64,000 bases of DNA from Okapia johnstoni (GCA_024291935.2 CM044315.1:53542385-53606384), one strand, 5' to 3'; counted from the first letter of the stretch, positions 34,571-45,661 are shown. A program made the numbers and translations. The notes: a model not told the origin generated them from the letters alone.

Positions 34571-34786
34571 GATAGAATTTGAGTTTAATGTTAATTACCT
34601 TACCCTGGTTGTTGACATTTATGTTTTACGAATAGATCATTTGAATTGGATCTAGAACCAAGCACAATATTGTGTTGTGAATACTTAAATGGTGATTTTA
34701 TAAAATTTTCATATTACATAGGTTTTAAATTTAAATGAAATGGGCTTAATTGCTATTTTTCCTATCAATAAACTATTCTAATTTAA
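34571..34786. other. no recognised feature
   Basis: AT-rich spacer between BovB and L1. Confidence 0.4.
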
Positions 34787-35188
34787 ATATACTGTAAAGT
34801 TTATATATATATTTAATTTTATATATTTATTTTAATTGGAGGCTAATTACAATATTGTGGTGGTTTTTGCCATACATTGACATGAATCAGGCATGGGTGT
34901 AGATGTATCCCCCACCCTGAACTCCCCTTCTACCTCCCTCTCATCCCATCTTTCTGGGTTGTCCCAGTGCACTGGCTTTGAGTGCCCTCTTTCATGCATC
35001 AAGCTTGTACTGGTGATCTATTTCACATATGGTAATATACATGTTTCAATGCTATTCTCTCAAATCGTCCCACCCTCTCCTTCTACCACAGAGTCCAAAA
35101 TTCTGTTCTTTATATTTGTGTCTCTTTTGCTGTCTTTCATATAGGGTCATTGTTACCATCTTTCTAAATTCCATATATACTGTAAAGT
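34787..35188 (-). mobile_element. L1 3' UTR, antisense, 14-bp target-site duplication
   Basis: Insert at 34801-35174 (374 bp): reversed tail and 3' UTR ('tttattttaattggaggct', 'gccatacattgacatgaat', 'gggttgtcccagtgcactg'). Exact 14-bp duplication 'atatactgtaaagt' at 34787-34800 and 35175-35188. Strong 5' truncation, no coding part. Confidence 0.93.
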
Positions 35189-35399
35189 ATATTTTTTATA
35201 ATTTTCATTTGACAGCTGATTTGGTACTAGGGGAAAAAAAAAAACTTTCACATATAATTCATTCATGTATGATTGGCCTTCACCAGTTTGAGATCAGTTC
35301 CCTTTACTAACAATGAAGAAAGACATGTCTTCACACATATAGTCATTTTTTCCTATAAACACAGGCTCCTAGAAAAAAACAATTAAAAAGTAATTAAAA

Positions 35400-35640
35400 A
35401 GTGTGCTCATTTTCATTTATTCACTCATGAAATATTTTGTCAGCACCTGCCATTTGTAAGGGCATACTAATTAATATGTATACTGAATATATACTTCCTT
35501 TCCTGAATAATATCACAATCCAGTGACATGAAATAAAACAAAAATTGCAATAAAACTTGATCAGCACAAAGTAGGCACAGAGTGTAGTGGGAGTACAGGG
35601 AGTGGCAACATTGCTGACTTGGCCTAGGAAATTCAAAGGA
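35400..35640 (-). mobile_element. L2 3' end, antisense
   Basis: 'catttattcactcatgaaat', 'tgtcagcacctgccatttg', then 'ggaaattcaaaggaagctc' are the reverse of L2 3' wording ('caataaatatttgttgaatgaa' side). Diverged. Confidence 0.55.
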
Positions 35641-35920
35641 AGCTCTGCCTAAGAGGTGAAATTCATGGCTCTTAATTAGTATGGTTACCAAATCCTTTGA
35701 GAATCTAATGAATCCAGTGGAGGCCCTAAACTGGAAAAATGCAGATATAATGTAAGCACAACATTATTCATAAAAGTTATATAGTGCATTATCATGTATC
35801 TTATTCATATACCATGTTAGGCTATTCAAAGAATGTTATTATTTTTATGCAAAAGTGAATGGGCCAATTCTATAAGAAAGAACAATAAATAGAACTCAGA
35901 CAAATTAAAATTAACTCTGT

Positions 35921-37431
35921 TCAAAATTAATTTGCTTTTTTTTAAATCTCCAATACTTCCTATTCTCTATTTATTTACACATCTATCTTTTTGTCAGTAA
36001 CCTGTTGTTTTTATTAATTGTTTTAATTTATTTTTTATTGAAGGATAATTGCTTTAGAGAATTTTGTTGAAACCTCAAGAATTCTGTCAAACCTCAACAT
36101 GAATCAGCCATAGGTATACATATATGCCCTCCCTTTTGAACCTCCCTCCCATCTCCTTCCCCATTCCACCCCTCTAGGCTGATACAGAGCTCCTGTTTGA
36201 GTTTCCTGAGCCATACAGCAAATTCTCGTTGGCTATCTATTTTGCATATGGTAATGTAATTTTCCATGTTACTCTTTCCATACATCTCACCCTCTCCTCC
36301 CCTCTCCCCATGTCCATAAGTCTATTTTCCATGTCTGTTTCTCCATTGCTGTCCTGTAAATAAATTCTTCAGAACCATTTCTCTAGATTCTGTATATGCA
36401 CATTAGAATATGATATTTATCTTTCTCTTTCTGACTCACTTCACTCTGTATAATAGGTTCTAGATTCATCCACCTTATCAGAACTGACTCAAATGTGTTC
36501 CTTTTTATGGCTGAGTAATATTCCATTGTGAATATGTACTGCAACTTCTTTATCCATTCATCTGTCAATGAGCATCTAGGTTGCTTCCATGTTCTAGCTA
36601 TTATAAATAGTGCTTCAATGAAAAATTGGATTCATGTGTCTTTTTCAACCCTGGTTTCCTCAGGGTATATGCCTAGGAGTGGGATTGCTGGGTCATATGA
36701 TGGTTTTATTCTTAGTTTTTTAAGGAATCCCCATACCGTCTTCCATAGTGGCTGTATCAGTTTACATTCCCACCAACAGTGCAAGAGCGTTCCCTTTTCT
36801 CCACACCCTCTCCAGCACTTATTAATTGTAGACTTTTTGATGATGCCCATTCTGACCAGTGTGAAGTGATATCTCATTGTGGTTTTGATTTGCATTTCTC
36901 TAATAATGAGCTATGTTGAGCATCTTTTCATGTGTTTGTTAGCCATCTGTGTGTCTTCCTTGGAGAAATGTCTGTTTAGGTCATTTTCCCACTTTTTGAT
37001 TGGGTTGTTTGTTTTCCTGGTATTGAGTTGTATGAGCTGCTCTTATATTTTGGAAATTAATCCTTTGTCAGTTTTTTCATTTGCTATCATTTTCTCATTC
37101 TGAAGGTTGTCTTTTCACCTTGCTTATCATTTCCTTTGCTGTGCAAAAGCTTTTAAGTTTAATCAGGTCCCACTTGTTTACTTTTGTTTTTATTTCCATT
37201 ACTCTAGGAGGTGGGTCATAGAGGATCTTACTTTGATTTATGTCATCGAGTGTTCTGCCTATGTTTTCCTCTAAGAGTTTTATAGTTTCTGGTCTTATAT
37301 TTGGGTTTTTAATCCATTTTGAGTTTATCTTTGTGAATGGTGTTAGGAAGTGTTCTAATTTCATTCTTTTACATGTAGCTGTCCAGTTTTCCCAGCACCA
37401 TGTATTGAAGAGGCTGTCTCAAAATTAATTT
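35921..37431 (-). mobile_element. L1 ORF2/3' UTR, antisense, 13-bp duplication, short 3' transduction
   Basis: Insert 35934-37418, flanked by exact 'tcaaaattaattt' at 35921-35933 and 37419-37431. Read on the minus strand: ORF2 C-terminus, 3' UTR, an A-rich end at about 36035-36004, then about 60 bp that are not L1, then a second A run (8 A, plus 35943-35936). The non-L1 piece contains AATAAA at plus 35975-35970, 26 bases before the last A run. Confidence 0.88.
36383..37364 (-). pseudogene. L1 ORF2 C-terminal coding remnant
   Basis: Open pieces 37364-37095 ([15 protein letters not shown]..), 36895-36632 and 36568-36383 give the same C-terminal ORF2 protein as at 12.2-13.2 kb, with the cysteine motif [18 protein letters not shown] readable in the second piece. 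Several stops separate them. Confidence 0.87.
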
Positions 37432-37459
37432 TCTTAGTGAGACAGCTGCTTGAGTGAGA

Positions 37460-37486
37460 ATTTGTGTATTGTGTGTGTGTGTGTAT
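37460..37486. repeat. short (GT)n
   Basis: About eight GT units after an imperfect start. Confidence 0.8.
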
Positions 37487-37990
37487 GAAACATAGGTACA
37501 CATGATCTTTGACATCAATTGAGGTTGTCCTCCTTTTGATTGGAAATGCTGTGAATGTCACCAGTGATAACAAAAAGAGGCAGGGTCCCCATATTCAGTT
37601 CTGTACACAAGGGATTAGCTATTTTCTATGAAAACAGCAGAGTTTCCCCCAAATCCTTCATTTGAATGCAAGTGCCCGGGTTCTTGGGGTCAGATTTGAT
37701 CAGTGCTTCATTAATGTCAATATCAGAATTAATTCAGTCTGTGCTTGATTTTAAAGCTGTTTTAGGTAAATTGGGAGTTCTCTGGTGACTCCAGTTATCT
37801 AAATATATTTTCCTGAAAGAATTTGGCAACATTTGCACAATCAACCCTGAAAGAGTGTTTTTTTATGGCATTTGGTTCATGTAACTGTGAACCTCCAGAT
37901 TTCTCTTCAAATTAAGCTGGACAAAATAATGTGTGGTTTGTGTCATTTGTGGTTTAAAATTGCTGCCACAGGTCCAAACAGGAGTTTATT
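37487..37990. other. no recognised feature
   Basis: Single-copy-looking DNA of moderate base composition, between the L1 and the hAT-like relic. Confidence 0.4.
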
Positions 37991-38097
37991 CATTCTTACA
38001 ACCAGAAATACCTGCAAGTAAGTCAAACCACCAAGAAGTTCTATAAAATTGTTCTGAGAATAAACTTGCTTTCTCTTGAGCTTTTTTATTCAAAGTT

Positions 38098-38545
38098 CAA
38101 TCAAGGGCTTTGGAACACATGCTCTGGAAAGTTGGCAAACTTCTGTGTAGTGAGATGAACTTTGTATTCTCTTTTCATCTTTTTGACAAATTTCTTTAAA
38201 AGGCAGTGATTCGAGACCCTTGCTCTGATAAAGTTGAAAACTTTTAGGACAGTAGACAAAAATCCTCTCAGGCTTGCTGGCAGTGTTTTTATTGCCAGGA
38301 TTTGCCAACAGAGAAAGCGGTGAGTCACAGGGTGGTGTGGGGCTCCTTTCTTCACCAAGGCAGCAAAGCCATGGATGTTGCCAACCGCACAGGTGCTCCT
38401 TCTGTGCTCAAGTTACCAGGCCTTTTCTTCCAAGCTAAGTTTTCTTTGGCAAAGAAACTTTTCACATTCCAAGCATGTCAGTGGGCCTTGTTATTTTCAA
38501 AAGGAGACCTAGAAAATAGGCAGTGTTCTTCACTGCTATAAAAAA
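38098..38545 (-). pseudogene. relic of a hAT-type transposase-like protein (ZBED/GTF2IRD2/FAM200-like)
   Basis: Read on the minus strand in three successive frames this gives a familiar order. First FFAKENLAW (38456-38430) and STEGAP (38408-38391), where families of this type have a W-x-n-CTDGAP block. Then GNIHGFAALVKKGAP and HHPVTHRFL (about 38375-38310), then LPASLRGFLSTVLKVFNFIRAR (about 38290-38220), then LPFKEICQ and HYTEVCQLSRA (about 38200-38124), where the family has HTEVRWLSRG. Such sequence is the RNase-H-fold/insertion region of hAT transposases and of host genes derived from them. At least two frameshifts and several stops make it a pseudogene. It may continue to about 37990 (WFDLLAGISG-like). 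I cannot say whether it is a retrocopy of a host gene or a transposon fossil. Confidence 0.65.
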
Positions 38546-38587
38546 TAATACATCATGATAGAACTGCCAATAATTTTGTGGATATGT

Positions 38588-38752
38588 TGCTGTTCAGTTG
38601 CTAAATTGTATCTGACTCTTGGTGATCCCATGGATTGCAGCATTCCAGGCTTCCCTATCCTGCGCTATTCCCTGGAGTTTTCTCAGATTCATATCCATTG
38701 AGTCGGTGATGCTGTCTAACCATTTCATCTGCTGCCACCCCCTTCTCCTTTG
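38588..38752 (-). mobile_element. BovB 3' end, antisense
   Basis: 'tgctgttcagttgctaaat' (reversed tail) through 'catatccattgagtcggtg' to 'ccacccccttctcctt'. 165 bp, old. Confidence 0.88.
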
Positions 38753-39832
38753 TAGATACAGTCACTGACAATCTTGCTGCAAACCACAAACAAGCTATAT
38801 TCTTTCTAGGGTTAATAGAATCCTCAAGGTCAGTCTAAAAGATGCATGTCTTACTTCGTTTGGAAATGTAATGCTTGAAGGTTTTTATTGAAAAAATCCG
38901 GAGTAAGTACAAATGCATCCATTTTATATCAAGTTGTCTTCTCATGAGAGAAACTTTGATTGTACTGTTTATTTACTTCCATGATGGGCAAATGTAAGAT
39001 GCTTCATCAAATTCATGGCCTCAGACCACTTTTCACCATTCTTGCTATATATTAAATACTAACTATGTGTTCTATAAAATTTAATGATTAATGAATTACT
39101 ACTAGCCATTCAGATAAGGGCTGGGCCTAAAATGTATAGAGAATGTCATATGCAAAGGCAAAAATTGGAAAGTACCTGTGAGATTTTAAGGATTGTGGGT
39201 AGTTTAATGGGGTAGAAGTTGAGCCTGTTTGGGTATTAGGGAGAGGATAACTCCAGAATATAAGACAAGGATTCATGAACAAGCTCCTCAGGTTTATGAA
39301 TCAAGTGTCAAAAAGTGATAGATTTCTTCTATTTTCTTTATTAACTAGGAAAAAGTTTCATGCCAAATGAAGACAATCTGTTATTTAAATTTAAAGAAAT
39401 TTATAGTATCGTAGGCTGTAATTATTTAAAGTGAGATCTGAAGGCTTGATTGGACTGAAGAATCTGATTCCAAGATGGCTCACTTACATGGCTGGTGAAT
39501 TGGTGCTGGCTCTTGGAAGAAGATTTCAGTTCTTTTCTATGTGAACGTTTTCATACTGCTCCTGAAGTGTCCTCAAGACACTAGCTTCTGCCAGAGTAAA
39601 TAATCAGGAGAACACAAGATAGAAGTCAGAATGTCTTTTGTGACCCAGTCTCCGAAGTCCCATGTAGTTCTTTATCTGGTAGACAATTGATAACAGCTTT
39701 CTTTAATGAGAAGAGGAGTTATCCAAGGGCATGAATACAAAGAGACAGATTATTGAGAGTTCTTTTGGGTACTGAACACTATGTCTGAAAATACTCAATT
39801 GCTGCCATCACACAAGTGGAATGTCTGGAATG
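38753..39832. other. no recognised feature
   Basis: 1.1 kb. Weak L2-like wording at 39050-39250, not claimed. Confidence 0.4.
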
Positions 39833-40041
39833 GTTACCCACTTTTGTTGTTGTTAAGTCGCTCAGTCATGTCCGACTCTTTGTGACCCCATGGACTGCAG
39901 CTGACCAGACTTCCCTGTCTTTCATCATCTCCTGGAGTTCACTCAAACTCTTATCCCTTGAGTTAGTGATGCCATCAACAGTCTTGTCCTCTGTCATCCC
40001 CTTCTCCTTCTGCTTCTATCTTTCCCAGCCTGAGTTACCCA
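39833..40041 (-). mobile_element. BovB 3' end, antisense, 8-bp duplication
   Basis: Insert 39841-40033, reversed BovB tail ('gttgttgttaagtcgctca', 'tgtccgactctttgtgacc') to 'tctttcccagcctga'. Possible duplication 'gttaccca' at 39833-39840 and 40034-40041. Confidence 0.85.
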
Positions 40042-40527
40042 TGGGTACGAATAAACAAATCATTTTTCTAAGTCACTCGGAATTGAAGTGGACAAAACAT
40101 TTTAGAGAGCAATCTAGTTCTTTGAAGAATTGGAGTAAGTCAGCTAATAGATCTGGCAACTTTCAGTGAAATTTGCAGTCTGAACATAAACAATTATTCA
40201 TACATTTATTTGAAGTGGTATGAGGACACAATTTTGTGACAATTGTTCCCAATTTAAGTTTTAAAAGCAATTTAAAATAAGCTTATTGACTTTAATTATA
40301 GAAATACATTTCAATATCAGTGAGTATATTATGTCTATCAGCTAATTTACTTATAAAACATTTAGTTTATTAATGATTTAAATTTATTTTCTCAATATAA
40401 TTTTAATACTATACATTTAATTTTGTATAATATGTTAATTTGGGAAACATTTATGATTTTATTAAATTGTTTGACCTTTCCTTTTTAGAATAAAAAAATA
40501 CTTTGTCCTAAAAAGCAGTAATATTTT
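40042..40527. other. no recognised feature
   Basis: Very AT-rich. Confidence 0.4.
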
Positions 40528-41085
40528 TAAATATTTACTTATTATTAATTGGAAGATAATTGCTTTATGGTATTGCATTGGGTTTTGCCATATAGCAATA
40601 TGGATCAGCTATGTGCTCTATCACTTTAATGTCCAACTCTTTGTGACTCCCATGGATCATAGCCCAACAGGCTTATCTTATCTATCCCATGGACAGGTAA
40701 ATCCATGGGATTATCCTGGCAAGAATACTGGAGTGAGTCACCATTTCCTCCTCCAGAGGATCTTCCTGACCCAGGGATCAAACCCACACCTCTTATGTCT
40801 CCTCTATTGGCAGGCCAATTCTTTATCACTAGTGCCACCTGGGAAGCCAATAACATGAGTTAGCTATAGGTATACGCATATTCTCTCCTTCTTGTACATC
40901 CCTCCCACGTTCCACTCCATCTTACCTCTCTAGGTTGTCACAGAGCACCAGGTTGAGCTCCCTGTGTTATACAGAAGCTTCCCATTAGCTATCTATTTTA
41001 CATATGGTAGTGTATACATTTCAGTGCTACTCTCTCAATTCATCCCACTCTCTCCTGCTCCTGCTGTGTCCATAAGTCAGCAGTA
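40528..41085 (-). mobile_element. L1 3' UTR, antisense, split by a SINE
   Basis: 40528-40612 ('taattggaagataattgct', 'gttttgccatatag') and 40849-41085 ('agttagctataggtatac', 'ggttgtcacagagcaccag', 'gctatctattttacatatgg') form one reversed L1 3' UTR broken by a BOV-tA. Confidence 0.87.
40613..40848 (-). mobile_element. BOV-tA SINE, antisense, in L1
   Basis: Reversed tail 'aatgtccaactctttgtga', body 'ctggcaagaatactggagt', head 'gtgccacctgggaagcc'. The sequences on both sides ('ggatcagctat', 'gagttagctat') look like a decayed target duplication. Confidence 0.9.
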
Positions 41086-41196
41086 ATGCTTTAACAGAAT
41101 CAAATATTATGATGTAAATTTAATTTATTTTTATCAAATATTGGGTGCCATGTTTCACTACAACAGTGCAAAAATACTCAACTATCTATCTCTGTC

Positions 41197-41297
41197 TATT
41201 AGTCGCTCAGACTCTTTGCAACCCCATGGACTACAGCCTACCAGGCTCCTTGGTCCATGAGATCTTCCAGGCAAGGATACTGGAGTGGTTTGCCATT
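41197..41297 (-). mobile_element. BOV-tA/BovA fragment, antisense
   Basis: Only the 3' half of the SINE: 'agtcgctcagactctttgc' to 'tactggagtggtttgccat'. Preceded by a short (ctat)n run. Confidence 0.87.
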
Positions 41298-41362
41298 TAA
41301 AAAGAAGTCTTCCTACCTAACGCAGAAGCAAAAAATGTAAGCACTTTCTTCCACATTAGTTA

Positions 41363-41412
41363 TACACACACACACACACACATACACACACACACACACA
41401 CATATATATATA
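41363..41412. repeat. (AC)n with one interruption, then (AT)n
   Basis: AC units from 41363 to 41402 broken once by 'cat', then AT units. Confidence 0.9.
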
Positions 41413-41567
41413 GTTTTAGCACTTGCTAAACTTGCTCTTATGAAAGATTCTACCATTCTGGACTTTTAGTTAATTTATGGAGTGCAATAAAATGTAATAC
41501 AACAACATTTCAGTTTTTATGAATGCAGTGCAGTATACTAAGAATTAGCATACGGAGATGACTAAGA

Positions 41568-41719
41568 GATGGTTCTTACCCACAGAGGTTCATTTTTTTA
41601 GCAGGGAATTGACATATTCATATTTAGCCTGCTTAGTGATGATGAAGTGATGGTTCTTACACAAAACTTCATTTCTTAGTGCGGAACTGACGTGTCCATA
41701 TTTAGCCTACTCCCTGGTT
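41568..41719. repeat. diverged 81-bp tandem duplication
   Basis: Unit 1 (41568-41648) starts 'gatggttcttacccac' and has 'catatttagcctgctta'. Unit 2 (41649-41719) starts 'gatggttcttacacaa' and has 'catatttagcctactcc'. The order of shared words is the same in both, with substitutions and small gaps. Confidence 0.8.
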
Positions 41720-42715
41720 AAAGAGATACACATTAGCCATGTGCACAATGATGGTGGGGACACAGAGGAATGAGCCTGAGGCTACCTGGTCTGTGCTGTG
41801 GTGCCCTACATCCAGATCAAAAATATATGCAGACAGCTTTCCATTCTACAACTTGACATGGTTGATTCATTTCATTTAGAACCATGGAAAAATTTAGTTT
41901 CTGATCAACAAGCCACGCTACCACCTGTGATCATGAAACTCTATCTTTGCATTTACTATTAATATTCCCTTAGCCTTGAATAAATGTCTTCAGATTCTTC
42001 CTGAGATTGGTTCACTTTCATCTCCCATTCTGAGTTTAACTGTCAGATAAATCTTAATAACAACTCTATCTAAAGTGGGCCCCCAAATTATTTTCTATTT
42101 CATTGTCCTATGTATTTCATTAATAAATTGCACAACCTACCATTTTCTTGCTCATTTCTAATTATTTTTCTGGCTACATTATTAAAGTGAAAGTGCAGCC
42201 TATACGATTTGGGGCAGGAGGTATAAGGGTTGTACCAGGAGAATGACTACTCTGGATGTTCTTTTTTGGATATTTAAGGCTGTTGTCCAAGAATATGGTA
42301 AAGGCAGAAGACAACTAGCCTTCTGGCTATATACTTTTACTTTGAAGATGACATAGCAGTACCACTGCAGTTGGGTAAAAGAATAATTTTTTTTTTTTTG
42401 AGTTTTAGTGTGTTACTGATAATTTATGAAACTTCATTTACTGGTATCTGAATTATGCATGATATTACTAGTTGATTTATATTAAAATGTGTATATTTCT
42501 TTAATTTATCTATACATGTTACTTAAAAATCATGGATTAGGTACACTTTTAGCAAATAGGATCATCTATCATAATTATTAATTATAACTGAATGACATTT
42601 CTTTAGGCTTTAACTCTTATTTCTCCTCCTCTTTTTGAGTGACTTACATACTGGTTACAAAGGGTACTTAGATATAAATATTGTTATCTAGGGATTTAAC
42701 TTTATATACCTCATT
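41720..42715. other. no recognised feature; T run
   Basis: AT-rich, with a T12 run at about 42389-42400. No repeat assigned. Confidence 0.4.
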
Positions 42716-43508
42716 ATATAGAGCCAATTTTGCATGAAATGTTCCCTTGGTATCTCTAATTTTCTTGAAGAGATCTTTAGTCTTTCCCATTCTATTGTTT
42801 TCCTCTATTTCTTTGCACTGATCACTGAGGAAGACTTTCTTATCTCTCCTTGCTATTCTTTGGAACTCTGCATTCAAATGGGTATATCTTTCTTTTTCTC
42901 CTTTGCTTTTCGCTTTTCTTCTCACAGCTATTTGTAAGGCCTCCTCAGACAGCCATTTTGCTTTCTGCATTTCTTTTTCTTGGGGATGGTCTTGATCCCT
43001 GTCTCCTGTATAATGTCACGAACCTACGTCCATAGTTCATCAGGAACTCTGTCTATCAGATCTAGTCTCTTAAATCTATTTCGCACTTCCACTGTATAAT
43101 TCTAAGGGATTTAATTTGGGTCATACCTGAATGGTCTAGTGGTTTCCCCTACTATCTTCAATTTGTCTGAATTCGGCAATAAGGATTTCATGATCTGAGC
43201 CACAGTCAGCTTCCAGTCTTGTTTTTGCTGACAGTATAGAGCCTCTCCATCTTTGGCTGCACAGAATATGATCAATCTGATTTGGGTGCTGACCATCTGG
43301 TGATGTACATGTGTAGAGTTTTCTCTTGTATTGTTGGAAGAGGGTGTTTTCTATGACCAGTGTGTCCTCTTGGCAAAACTATTAGCCTTTGCCCTGCTTC
43401 ATTCTATACTCCAAGGCCAAATTTGCCTATTTCTCCAAGTGTTTCTTGACTTCCTACTTTTGCATCCCAGTACCCTATAAAGAAAACGACATCTTTTTTG
43501 GGTGTCAG

Positions 43509-43663
43509 TTCTAGAAGGTCTTGGAGAAGGGGATGGCAACCCACTCCAGTACTCTTGCCTGGAGAATTCCATGGATGGAGGAGTCTGGTGGACTAGAGTC
43601 CATGAGGTCGCAAAGAGTCGGACACGACTGAGCGACTTCACCTTCACCTTCTAGAAGGTCTTG
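43509..43663 (+). mobile_element. BovA SINE fragment with 15-bp target-site duplication
   Basis: Insert 43524-43648 (125 bp), headless: it starts in the BovA body ('gagaaggggatggcaaccc') and ends 'cttcaccttcacc'. Exact duplication 'ttctagaaggtcttg' at 43509-43523 and 43649-43663. A 5'-truncated but correctly integrated SINE, with low divergence. Confidence 0.94.
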
Positions 43664-43999
43664 TAGGTCTTCATAGAACCGTTCAACTTCAGCTCCTTCA
43701 GTGTTAGTGGTATGGACATAGACTTGGATTACTGTGATATTGAATGGTTTGCCTTGGAAATGAACAGAGATCATTCTGTCGTTTTTGAGATTGCATCCAA
43801 GTACTGCATTTTGGACTCTTCTGTTGACTATGATGGCGACTCCATTTCTTCTAAGGGATTCTTCCCCATAGTAGTAGACATAATGGTCATCTGAGTTAAA
43901 TTCACCCATTCCAGTGCATTTTAGTTCGCTGATTCCTAAAATGTTGACGTTCACTCTTGCCATCTCCTGTTTGACCACTTCCAATTTGCCTTGATTCAT
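43511..43999 (-). pseudogene. BovB endonuclease N-terminal piece read into a SINE
   Basis: 162 codons open. The first about 117 are the BovB AP-type endonuclease N-terminal domain (MNQGKLEVVKQEMARVN, NILGISELK, NGVAIIVNRRVQNAV, DRMISVHFQGKPFNI, FYEDLQDLLE). The last about 45 (from [16 protein letters not shown]) are an antisense reading of the inserted BovA SINE. It keeps the ELK residues typical of the catalytic Glu region but loses the C-terminal GDWN and SDH parts in this frame. Confidence 0.87.
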
Positions 44000-44558
44000 G
44001 GACCTAACATTCCAGGTTCCTATGCAATATTGCTCTTTACAGCATCAGACCTTGCTTCTATCACCAGTCACACCCACCAGTGGGTGTTGTTTTTACTTTG
44101 GCTCTGTCTCTTCTTTCTTTCTGGAGTTATTTCTCCACTCTTGTCCAGTAGCATATTGGCCACCTACCAACCTGGGGAGTTCATCTTTTAGTGTCCTATC
44201 TTTTTGCCTTTTCATACTGTTCATGGGGTTCTCAAGGCAAGAATACTGAAGTGGTTTGCCATTCCCTTCTCCAGTGGACCAATTTGTCAGAACTCTCCAC
44301 CAAGACCCATATGTCTTGGATGGCTCTACACAGCATGGCTTAGTTTCATTGAGTTAGACAAGGCTATGGTCCATGGGATTAGAGTGGTTAGTTTTCTGTG
44401 ATTGTGGTTTCAGTCTGGCTGCCCTCTGAAGCACTCTCTCAGTGCCTATCATCTACTAGGGCTTATCTTACATTGGATGTGGAATATCTCCTCACGGCCA
44501 CCTATACTGACCTTGGACGTAGGGTATCTCCTCTCGGCCAGCGCTGTGCAGCTGCACT

Positions 44559-45661
44559 GCAAAGATGGGCTCAAAAAAGGACAGAAATGATATGGACCTA
44601 ACATAAGCAGAAGATAGTAAGAAGAGGTGGCAAGAATACACAGAAGAACTGTACAAAAAAGATCATCAGGACACAGATGATCACGATGATATGATCACTC
44701 ATCTAGAGCCAGATATCCTGGAATGTGAAGTCAAGTGGGCCTTAGGAAGCATCACTATGAACAAAGCTAGTGGAGGTGATGGGATTCCAGTTGACCTATT
44801 TCAAATCCTGAAAGATGATGCTGTGAAAGTGCTGCACTCAATATGCCAACAAATTGGAAAACTCAGCAGTGGCCACAGGACTGGTAAAGGTCAGTTTTCA
44901 CTCCAATCCCAAAGAAAGTCAATGCCAAAGAATCCTGAAACTACTGCACAAATTGAACTCATTTCACACGCTAGCAAAGTAATACTTAAAATTCTCCAAG
45001 CCAGGCTTCAGTAATAAATGAACCCTGAACTTCCAGATGTTCAAGTTGGTTTTAGAAAAGGCAGAGGAACCAGAGATCAAATTGCCCATATCTGCTGGAT
45101 CATCAAAAAAGCAAGAGAGTTCCAGAAAAACATCTATTTCTGCTTTATTGACTATGCCAAAGCCTTTGATTGTGTGTATCACAATAAACTGTGGAAAATT
45201 CTGAAAGAGATGGGAATACCAGATCACCTGACCTGCCTCCTGAGAAATCTGTATGCAGGTCAAGAGGCAACAGTTAGAACTGGACATGGAACAACAGACT
45301 GGTTCCAAATCCGGAAAGGAGTACGTCAAGGCTATATGTTGTCACCCTGCTTATTTAACTTATACACAGTGTACATCATGAGAAACGCTGGGCTGGATGA
45401 AGCACAAGCCGGATTCAAGATTGCTGGGAGAAATATCAATAACTTCAGATATGCAGATGACACCACGCTTATGGCAGAAAGTGAAGAAGAACTAATGAGC
45501 CTCTTGAAAGTGAAAGAGGAGAGTGAAAAAGTTGGCTTAAAGCTCAACATTCAGAAAACTAAGATCACGGCATCCGGTCCCGTCACTTCATGGCAAATAG
45601 ATGGGGAAACAGTGGAAACAGTGACGGCCTTATGTTTTTTGGCTCTAAAATCACTGTAGAT
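44559..45661 (+). mobile_element. BovB 3' half, first part, sense
   Basis: From 'gcaaagatgggctc' through the RT to 'tcactgtaga', where an LTR interrupts it. It continues after the LTR at 46418. Confidence 0.93.
45018..45659 (+). pseudogene. BovB reverse transcriptase, best preserved piece
   Basis: 213 codons open with FRKGRGTRDQIAHICW, FIDYAKAFDCVYHNKLW (motif A with both Asp), IRKGVRQGYMLSPCLFNLY (motif B region) and NNFRYADDTTLMAE (catalytic box). The upstream piece 44691-45014 (MITHLEPDILECEVKW..) is the preceding part, separated by a stop (TAA at 45012-45014 region). The last residues (TALCFLALKSL) are out of frame with the family. The LTR insertion then cuts the coding region. Confidence 0.9.

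Larger units (their letters stand above)
42733..44558 (-). mobile_element. BovB 5' half, antisense (5' UTR and endonuclease)
   Basis: On the minus strand, in order: the 5' region with two copies of a 'gaggagata..cc..a.gtcca' motif (44540-44460), the 'aactccccaggttggtagg' block (44190-44160), the endonuclease start MNQGKLEVVK (from 43999), and the linker to the polymerase ending FHAK (about 42735). It is split by a short BovA insert at 43524-43648. Confidence 0.9.

Noticed and set aside
45018..45659. Possibly active BovB polymerase because YADD and motif A are intact
   Set aside because: The element is inverted at its 5' half, has an upstream stop and is split by an LTR, so no full protein can be made.
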